Source of the DNA: Ichthyophthirius multifiliis
Lineage: Eukaryota > Ciliophora > Oligohymenophorea > Hymenostomatida
Direction of reading: 5' to 3'
Length of the DNA stretch: 61,366 nt
Assembly (NCBI RefSeq): GCF_000220395.1
Contig: NW_004087716.1
Span: 1-61,366, forward strand
Part shown: positions 53,901 through 61,366 of the stretch, one piece after another
Numbering within the stretch: the first letter of the stretch is position 1
Layout: each line of letters opens with the position of its first letter
The notes under the pieces: model-generated
What the model was told of the DNA's origin: nothing
Databases searched by the model: none
What the model saw: the letters and a program-made list of their open reading frames with translations, nothing else
Translations under genes and position numbers: made by a program

Positions 53901-54611
53901 CCATTTAATTCAAAATATGATGGCTTAAATGTCTTATAGTCATCTACTATATCTTCTAAAAATAAATATAGTTAATGATCAGGATGCTAAGACAATTAAT
54001 TTAAAGCATTTGAAAATACTAAAAGCAATTTAGAAAATAAATCTTAAATACTTTACTATTTTTTTGTTTAAATAAAAATTTTTTTTTTTATTTGTTTTAA
54101 TTTTATTTATTAGATTTTTTTTATTTTTTTTAAATTATAATTGTTATATTATATTTTTTTTGTTAAATTATAATTGTTATATTTTTTACTATAAATTCTT
54201 AATTCGCATTTTATTTATTGCACATGAATTAAAATAACTAGAAAAATTCTTCATTATTTTTGCCATAATTTAATAAATTATCGCATTTTGAATATAATAT
54301 ATCATAGAAGCTTTTCTTTTATTCATAATTTCCTTTTAAATTTTAATTATTATTTCATATTTATAATAACAAATAAAAACTTAATTTTTATTACCTGTCA
54401 CCCATAATGAACATAATAATTAAAGACTACTTTTTCTTATATTTTCATTTAAATTATCAATAAAAAATTCATCAAATAATCTATTAAGATTATTTTATGT
54501 TTATTAATCCCATTATTTTGGTTCTTGTAATGCTTAATCTATGTTTTATTTTTAAAAATTTATCCTTATTTTAAATAATTTTATTTAAATAAAATTACTT
54601 TCTACAATCAT
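47989..54611 (-). CDS. UBR4-type E3 ligase C-terminal module (hemi-RING)
   Basis: Start ATG is at 54611-54609 (MIVESNFIQIKLFKI) and stop TGA at 47991-47989. The protein aligns segment by segment with the last third of UBR4 (pushover/BIG): LRRLFDEF-like NRLFDEFFIDNLNENIR with SSLQLLCSLW; a zinc ribbon SCQRCPE..CNQCQWSP; a CYGC motif, GFRGCYGCL; EYLPSSLPKKDIPANEFGNT and SSWVIEMLVANKLI; LPIDLVYKKVWIPS; GFDGEAHEETVDQMVDEDLI; then the hemi-RING with CVVCQEGYTLRPKDILGAY, FNLIHLKCHQEAV and EAKCNNWFPLKGP; and a helical end, YLDYCEMKQEIQ. UBR4 is an N-degron E3 of about 5000 residues. The N-terminal half with the UBR box is absent: the gene starts here and the next gene upstream is a different ligase. 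A split gene or a genuine short form is likely. Introns are numerous, one with a TA run near 48684-48830. Confidence 0.85.
48684..48830. repeat. TA-rich intronic repeat
   Basis: Imperfect TA/TAAATA runs between hemi-RING and C-terminal exons of the UBR4-like gene. Confidence 0.75.
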
Positions 54612-55074
54612 TTTTATTTTGTTTTTTTCAATGTTTTATTTTATTTATTTATTGTTTTTATCTTTTATCTTTCTATTCTTTATTTAAAATAAATAATATT
54701 TATTATAAAATAAATAGATTATATAATTTATTTTTAATTTAAATTAAAAGAAATAAATAATATAACAATTATAAAAATTATTTAATTTGCAATTATCTTT
54801 ATTATAAACTAAAATATATTAGTAAATTTATATAATATATATTTCAATTAATAAAATAAATTATAAAAACACTTTTATTATTTAATTTGAAAATATAAAT
54901 AAAAAAAATATAAAAACACTAATAATAATATATTAAATTGAATATATACTAATTATTAAATATAATACTTAATATATGTAATTTTTAAAATTAAATAAAA
55001 ACAATATTAAAAAATCTTTTATGTTTTTAAAATATATAGAATAAATATAAAGGCAGGCTTTAAATAAAAAAAAT
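54612..55074. other. Intergenic between the two ligase genes
   Basis: AT-rich gap between the HECT gene stop and the UBR4-like start, both on the minus strand. No coding frame is recognised, and there is no sign that the two genes are exons of one transcript. Confidence 0.6.
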
Positions 55075-58000
55075 TCATGCGAATCCAAATCCTTCTTTTC
55101 CTTCCAAAATCGCAAGTAAAAGTTTTTTTTTTAATATTTCTTTTAATGGATATTCAGGAATATCTAATTAATTAAAGCTTTTTTATTTTTTAAAAAATTA
55201 AATAAATAAAAAAATATTTTTATTTACCAAGTATGAGCTACAGGTAATTTTCTAATATCATAGCTTTTATGTATTTAGAATTTCTAAAGCCCAGAATACC
55301 CTCTTAATTATTTAAAACCTTCTAAAGGCACTTTTGATGTACCTAAAATATATTAAAAGTTTTTATTAAACATTAATTTAAGTATTAATTGTATATATTT
55401 ACCTGTAACAAATTAGAGAAAAGATGCTCTTTCAGTTTAATCAAAGCTTTCAAGAATTTCCCAAAACCATTTAATTATTTTACTATTAGGAGTATAATTT
55501 TAATACTCACTATTTTCTTTAAGATCTTAAACTAAAAAAAATAAAAATAAAAAAACATAAAATTTAAATAATTAAAAAAATACTATCTATTTCTGGGAGT
55601 CCTGAAATCATTAATTCCAATTCATGGGAATCAAAAATTTTAATATATTCATGCGGAATAAGTTCATGGAAACCTTCTAGGAATTTTTCAATTTGAATTT
55701 TAATATTTCTAGCCATCTTAGTATAGCACATTAGCTTAACATATTCATGTTTATTTTCTTCAGTTACTGAAATATTTCTACCATTTTAAATAAGTTCAAT
55801 AACTTAATAATTATCAAATTCATTTTCTTCAAAACTAAAAATATAAAAGAAAAATTAAACATAAAAAAAATACCTAAAAGTCAAATCCGTAAATTAAGAT
55901 ATATCAGTTTCAATAACCCATTTAAGATTTTTATAGAATTCTTAATCTTAATCTTCTATATCATGATAAGTTAAAGGTTATCCTAAAATATGTTTATAGA
56001 AAGATCTTGTGAAATATGCATCTAACATTTACCCTTCAAACAAAGCCTTTTTATAATATTTTTGTAAAAAAAAATAAAAAAATGTTACTTTTCCTACAAT
56101 TCTTCCTACAAATTTAAAATATTCTAAATGATTATCATTAATATAAGAATTCTAATTAGGCTAATATGTATTTCCATTTGAAGATAGTTTAAAAAGTAAA
56201 TAATCAGGATTAAAAATAGCTTTAGAAAGTAAAGTAAACCATTCTCTAAGTAAACCTCCTGCATCGATTCCTTCTTCCCCTTCAAATTCAATTACAAATT
56301 TATGTTTAAGTTCTTCAGATTTGAGATTATGAATCTATTAAAAAGAATCTTCGAAGATTTGGCTCCTTTTAACTTTAATTTTCTTTCTTTTAATATGTGC
56401 ATTATTTTAATTTCTAAGATTAATAATTTCCAATTTAAAATAGTTTTTTTTATTTTCAAAATCAATAATATGAGGTGCTTATTTAAAAACAATTTCGAAA
56501 GGATCTTTTTATAGAATTTTGTTAATTTTCTTTTAATTATTTTGTCTTTTTAGCTTTAAATTTTACCTTATCATCATATTTATTACTACTTTACATTATT
56601 CGCATATAAAATTTGAATATTTCTATACTATTTATGCTTCTTTGCTTTTCTTTTTTAAAATATCGAAATTTAATTTGCTGTCTTTATCTTCTAGTTATGT
56701 TTCATCTATTAATTATGATATTTATTTTTTTGTACTTCTTTCTTATTGTTATTTTGATTGTTATTTTAAATCATTTATTATTATTCACATTAACTTTTTT
56801 TAAAAAATTCGAAATCTTCATCATTCATAATTCTGAAAATTATAAAATAGCTTTCAATTATAGGCTAAAGTTTCTCAATAATTCCAGAATATAAAGAAAT
56901 ATCCAAGTCACCTAATAATGAGAATAATTCAGTTGTATGAATCCATAAATCTATTAAATTTTAATTAATAATTATATCTCCAAATTAAATTCTAATATCT
57001 TTTTTAATGCTTTCTAATTTTTTATTATATTCCTCTTCTTTTTTTTAATCTTCATTTTCAGTTTGATTTTCAAATTAATTAAAGGACTTTTCAAACAACT
57101 CATAAATAATTTAAAAAATGTTCTAAATTTTTTTTTCTCCTTAAATTTAATATTCCAATTAAGTTATATATATTTTAAATTAATATTAAAAGTTTAAACT
57201 ATTTTTATTTAATCCTTTTAATATTTTTAAGCTTTCTTCCAAACATTTATTTATTTGTAAGGAAAAATGAGTTATAATACTTCTTAATTCATTTATAAAA
57301 ATATCTAAATTACTCTATTCAAAACAAAACTAATTTATTATTAAAGAAAGTTTCTTTGTAAGATTATCATCTAAACATTAACTTGAAAAGCATTAACATA
57401 TAGAATGAATAACATCTGGAAATAGTTTTAATTTAGTATTTTCTTGTTATTATTATTAATTATTTAATAGATGTTATTAGAGATATTTCTTTGTAATATT
57501 AAATATAGAAAATAATAAATATTATAAATGTTCTTAATTATCAATAAACGGGTTTGTTTTTAACAGATTTATAAATTAAAACAAAGGAATTTATTCATTT
57601 GGATGTTTTATTTCGAAATTTTTTGATAATTTTCTTATGCTTTCTAAGCTATTTTTTTTTTTTTCAAAGTTTAAAAAATATTTCACTTTTTTTAAAGTAA
57701 GCATGTTTATTATTTTTAAAACCTTTAAACTTACATCAAAATATACTTTTTTAAAATCATTTTCTCTTGAATTTTATAATAAATACTAAAAGAGGGAAAC
57801 TATATAATTCAAATACTTTTTAATCTTTATCAATTTATGTTTTCATATTTTAGTTAGTTAAAATAAACAATAATGCATCAAAAACTTTATATTCAACATC
57901 TTCATTTACACATATTAATTCTAGTAAGTAAATAGGAAAATGTTCATTATTTTTACTTCCTTAATAAATAAATCGCAATATGGATTCTATTAATTAATCG

Positions 58001-58416
58001 CTTGTTTAAATTAATTTATTTTTATTATTTAAATCATTACATATATAATCATCGATAAATTTTATTGATTTCCTTTTATTTTAACCTTTATTTTTAGATC
58101 CTTAATAAAATCCAGGTAACATGAAATCCATAAAACCATTTTAATTATTATGATGATGATTATTATTATTATTATGATGGTGATGATTATTATTATGGTG
58201 ATGATTATTATTATTATGATTATTATGATTATTATGACTATTATGATTATTATGATTATTATGATTGTTATGATTATTATGATTATTATGATTATTATGA
58301 TTATTATGATTATTATGGTGATGATTATTATTATGATGATGATTATTATTATGATGATGATGATTATTATTATTTAAATATTCATAATTATAATCATTGC
58401 TATCATTATCATTATG

Positions 58417-58474
<58 letters not shown>

Positions 58475-59928
58475 GTTAATATTACAATTATTATTATTAT
58501 CATTGTTATTATTATTGTTATTATTAATTTTAATATTACTATCACTATTACTATTATTATTGTTATTATAATCATATTAATTATTTGTATTATTAATATT
58601 ATTATTTTAAATATTACAATTATTAACATTATTAATATTATTGTTAATTCTATTTATATTATTGATTTCATTCGTTTAATTATAATTATTTATACTTTCT
58701 ATATTATTTATTTTATTTATATTATTAATATTATTTAAATTATTAATATCATTTAAATTATTTAAATTATTTAAAATATTTATATTATTTATATTGTTTA
58801 TATTATTTATATTATTAATATTATTAATATTATTAAAATTATTTATACCATTGATATCATTGATATTATTGACATTATTATTATTGATATTGTTTATATT
58901 ATTATTATTATTAATATTATTAATATTATTTATATCATTAATATCATTAATATTATTCATATTTATTATATTATTTATATTTTTAATATTATTAATACTA
59001 TCCATATTATTAATATTATTGATATTATTTACATTATTTATATTATTAATTTTATTATTATTATTGACATTATTCATATTATTTTATGTTATTTATGAAT
59101 TTTAAGTATTATTATTATTATTCTATTTGAATTATTCTAAATTATTCAACCTTATTTCACTTCTAAGGATTTTAGCTTAATCTTACATTTCTTTTGTTAA
59201 ACTTTTTAAAAATAATTCATCGGAATTTATTAAAATATTTTTTCTTGTTTCTGGATTTGCTTGTTCTACAATTTATATATTTTATCTATTTTAACTAATA
59301 TTTCTTTGTGTTTATTATATATTATATTATTATTTTTATTATTATTAATCTATTTATTAGTCTGTATTCGGTTCAATATGTAATAAAGTTAATGATATAT
59401 TATTATTTACTTATTAAGTTAAAAATTCTAAAATTAATTCATCTTTTATATCGTCAGTTAATTCGTCAAAATATTATAAATCTATTTATTTTTCAATTAG
59501 AAATTATTCATTTAAATTGTATCTAGCTAAAACTTATCTTGATTATTAAGAAATTCTGTGTTAATATAATTCTTATTAATTAATTTGAAATTCTTCTATT
59601 TAATTTATTTAGCTAATGCATTATTTTTAATTATAGTTTTAAATTTCTAAAAGATTTTATTCTTAATTTAATTTATAGTTAAAATTTGAAGAATATTATT
59701 ACTAGTTTTATATTTTTTATTGATTTTATATTAAATTACAAGTTTATTTATCTATCTATTGATTTTTAAGTAAATTATCTTATATTTATAATGATAATTA
59801 GTTATTTTATGATATGTCTTTTATATCAATTATTTATTATTATTCATATTTTTATTAAGTTATATTTGATTATTATTAAAAGCTAGATAATTTTTCTAAA
59901 CTTTATATTTTATTGTTATTATTATTAC

Positions 59929-59974
<46 letters not shown>

Positions 59975-61366
59975 TAAATTAGTTTATAAAGTCTTATTTT
60001 GATATTCTTTTTCTTAATATTTATTTTATATTGTTTCATTATTTTTATTTTATTCATTTTTTACTAAATTTTGTTTCATATTATTATATATTAATTTTTA
60101 ATTTTTATCAATTTAATTAATTTTTTCTTATTAATTTTAATCATTATTTATATTTTAAGTTTATTAATTATTTTTTAATTAGTTTTTTTAATTTGTTTCT
60201 CTATTATTATTATTATAATTAATTTAAATTTTATTAAAAGATTATTCATTTATATTTAAATCACATTATTATTCTTGTTATTAAATCTATTGATTTTTTT
60301 AACTTTATTGTTAACATCCTTATTCTATATCTGTAATTTTTCTAATTATATTAGTTTTATTATTAAGAATATCTTGTTTTTATTATTATTAATTAAAGAA
60401 ATCTTATTCTTATTCATTATTATTCATAGTCAATTAATTATTTTAATTTTATTAATTACTTTATGCAAAATATATTAATTATTACTACTATATATTTTTG
60501 CTTTCAGCTTAGTTTTCTAGTTAACTATTATTATCTTATATTATAAAATTATTAATATTATCTTATAAAACAAATTATAAACCAATGGGAAATCCTTAAA
60601 TTTTTTAATCTTAAATGTTGTTTAAGTTATTATTATTTTAATTTTGAATATTAGATTCATTAATATAAATGTTTTCTTCAATTTATATTTAATTATCACT
60701 ATTATTTACCTAAATTAAATCACTATTTAATTATTTTTATAATGTATTTTAACTAGTCTTATAATCATTATTAATGTTTTTTAAATTATTGTTAAGATTA
60801 TATTATTAATATGGGTATTAGCATTAACATTAGTATCAGCATTAGAATTTGCATTGGTATTAACATTATTAGAATTAGTATTAATATTAGTAGTATTAGC
60901 ATTTATATTAGTATTAGTATTCATATAAGTAGTATTAGCATTTATATTAGTATTAGTATTAATATTAGTAGTATTAAAATTATTATTAGCATTTATATTA
61001 GTATTAGTATTAATATTAGTAGTATTAGTATGAGTATTAGCATTAGTATTAAAATTAGTAGTACTAGTATTAGCAATTATATTGGTATTACTATTAGTAT
61101 TAATATTAGTAGTATTAATATTAGAATTTAAATTAGTATTTATATTAGTAGTATTATTAGTATTAGTATTAATATAAGTAGTATATTAGTATTAGTATTA
61201 ATATTAATATTAGTATTAGTATTAGTATTAGTATTAGTATTAGTATTAGTATTAGTATTAGTATTAGTATTAGTATTAGTATTAGTATTAGTATTAGTAT
61301 TAGTATTAGTATTAGTATTAGTATTAGTATTAGTATTAGTATTAGTATTAGTATTAGTATTAGTAT
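55075..61366 (-). CDS. HUWE1/TOM1/UPL1-type HECT E3 ligase, 5' partial
   Basis: Stop TGA is at 55077-55075; the gene runs off the right edge. The HECT domain is complete: [67 protein letters not shown] [39 protein letters not shown] [25 protein letters not shown], catalytic LPVAHTCFNQLDIPEY and the usual end EGKEGFGFA. Just before it is [14 protein letters not shown]. Upstream, blocks such as [20 protein letters not shown] and [19 protein letters not shown] match the ubiquitin-binding-like repeats of HUWE1/UPL1, and [16 protein letters not shown] matches the helical region before the HECT domain. These are separated by Asn-, His/Asn- and Thr/Asn- or Tyr/Gln-rich tandem stretches. A short intron splits the catalytic Cys codon. 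The frames through 60480-61366 are less certain. Confidence 0.87.
55188..55227 (-). other. 40-nt intron splitting the catalytic Cys codon
   Basis: The exon ends LPVAHT plus TG, the donor is GTAAATAAAA at 55227, the acceptor ends AAAAAAG at 55188, and the next exon begins C-TTT-AAT. Joining them gives TGC, the HECT active-site cysteine, in the frame HTCFNQLD. This is a phase-2 intron. Confidence 0.85.
58141..58380 (-). repeat. His/Asn tandem coding repeat
   Basis: On the minus strand the HECT gene reads long runs of HNN and HHHNNN units made from CAT and AAT codons. It lies between the Asn run and the conserved [16 protein letters not shown] segment. Confidence 0.8.
58424..58472 (-). repeat. 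(AAT)n polyasparagine tract
   Basis: About 16 to 19 consecutive AAT codons in the HECT gene frame. Confidence 0.85.
58680..59080 (-). repeat. Asn/Ile (NNI) tandem coding repeat
   Basis: About 130 residues of NNINN-type units in the HECT gene ([14 protein letters not shown] and variants), just downstream of the conserved KEMQDQAKILRSE block. The degenerate nine-base unit suggests growth by slippage. Confidence 0.8.
59926..59973 (-). repeat. (ATT/AAT)n trinucleotide repeat
   Basis: A perfect trinucleotide run inside the low-complexity part of the HECT gene. Read as AAT codons it would be polyasparagine. Confidence 0.8.
60811..61366 (-). repeat. (TTAGTA)n hexanucleotide array at right edge
   Basis: Degenerate TTAGTA-like units from about 60811 turn into a perfect array of about 27 units at 61200-61366 that runs off the window. 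On the minus strand the unit reads Thr-Asn (ACT-AAT), Tyr-Gln (TAC-TAA in this code) or Ile-Leu. In the Tyr-Gln frame a TGA interrupts the degenerate part, so Thr-Asn (for example [14 protein letters not shown]) is the likelier coding frame. Confidence 0.85.

Noticed and set aside
56292-56894. Several short frames on both strands near the HECT domain
   Set aside because: They are shadow frames. The HECT reading frame in the ciliate code passes through this region with family-conserved residues.
58150-59105. Plus-strand Ile/Met/Leu-rich open frames
   Set aside because: They are the complement of AAT and CAT coding repeats of the HECT ligase gene and have no protein-like composition of their own.
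60811-61131. Plus-strand Ile-Ser repeat open frame
   Set aside because: It is only a reading of the TTAGTA tandem array. The minus strand carries the conserved gene.
61200-61366. TTAGTA array as a telomere
   Set aside because: Hymenostome ciliate telomeres are C4A2/G4T2. This array has single Gs, has degenerate copies inside a gene, and simply reaches the window end.

Overview
The window looks like macronuclear DNA of a ciliate. It is extremely AT-rich (by eye well above 80 percent, not counted). Every recognisable gene reads through TAA and TAG, which must mean glutamine, and ends only at TGA. Genes are cut by many GT..AG introns of roughly 25 to 190 nt, too long for Paramecium. A hymenostome close to Ichthyophthirius or Tetrahymena is the best guess; the species is inferred, not shown. 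No telomeric C4A2 repeats, tRNA, rRNA, transposon, viral element or CRISPR array was found.

Layout. 1-4754 is gene-free AT sequence. 4755-10725 holds two minus-strand genes: a MYND-finger/TPR protein and a long Q/N-rich protein with many N-[ILV]-F repeats, possibly an FG-type nucleoporin. 11131-15869 holds a multi-pass membrane protein and two small unknown genes. 16494-19046 is an SNF1/AMPK-type kinase. 20201-30502 is one giant gene for an IP3-receptor-family calcium release channel, followed upstream by a DZIP1-like ciliary zinc-finger gene (30919-32828). 36233-37991 carries two plus-strand genes, an LRR-like protein and a 75-residue protein. 38440-39762 is a SET-domain methyltransferase, 40809-42535 a heat shock factor, and 43679-45941 CFAP100, an axonemal protein. 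CFAP100 is divergent from a PX sorting nexin (46119-47793). 47989-54611 is a gene made of the C-terminal half of UBR4, and 55075 to the right edge is the C-terminal part of a HUWE1/TOM1-type HECT ligase with long Asn/His/Thr repeats.

The genes do not form one pathway, as expected for a eukaryotic chromosome. Themes are calcium release, cilium assembly, stress and nutrient signalling, and two giant ubiquitin ligases side by side.

The gene models were made by hand reading. Exon edges are approximate except where stated. Several clearly conserved genes need a one-base correction inside an A or T run, which suggests homopolymer errors in the sequence.
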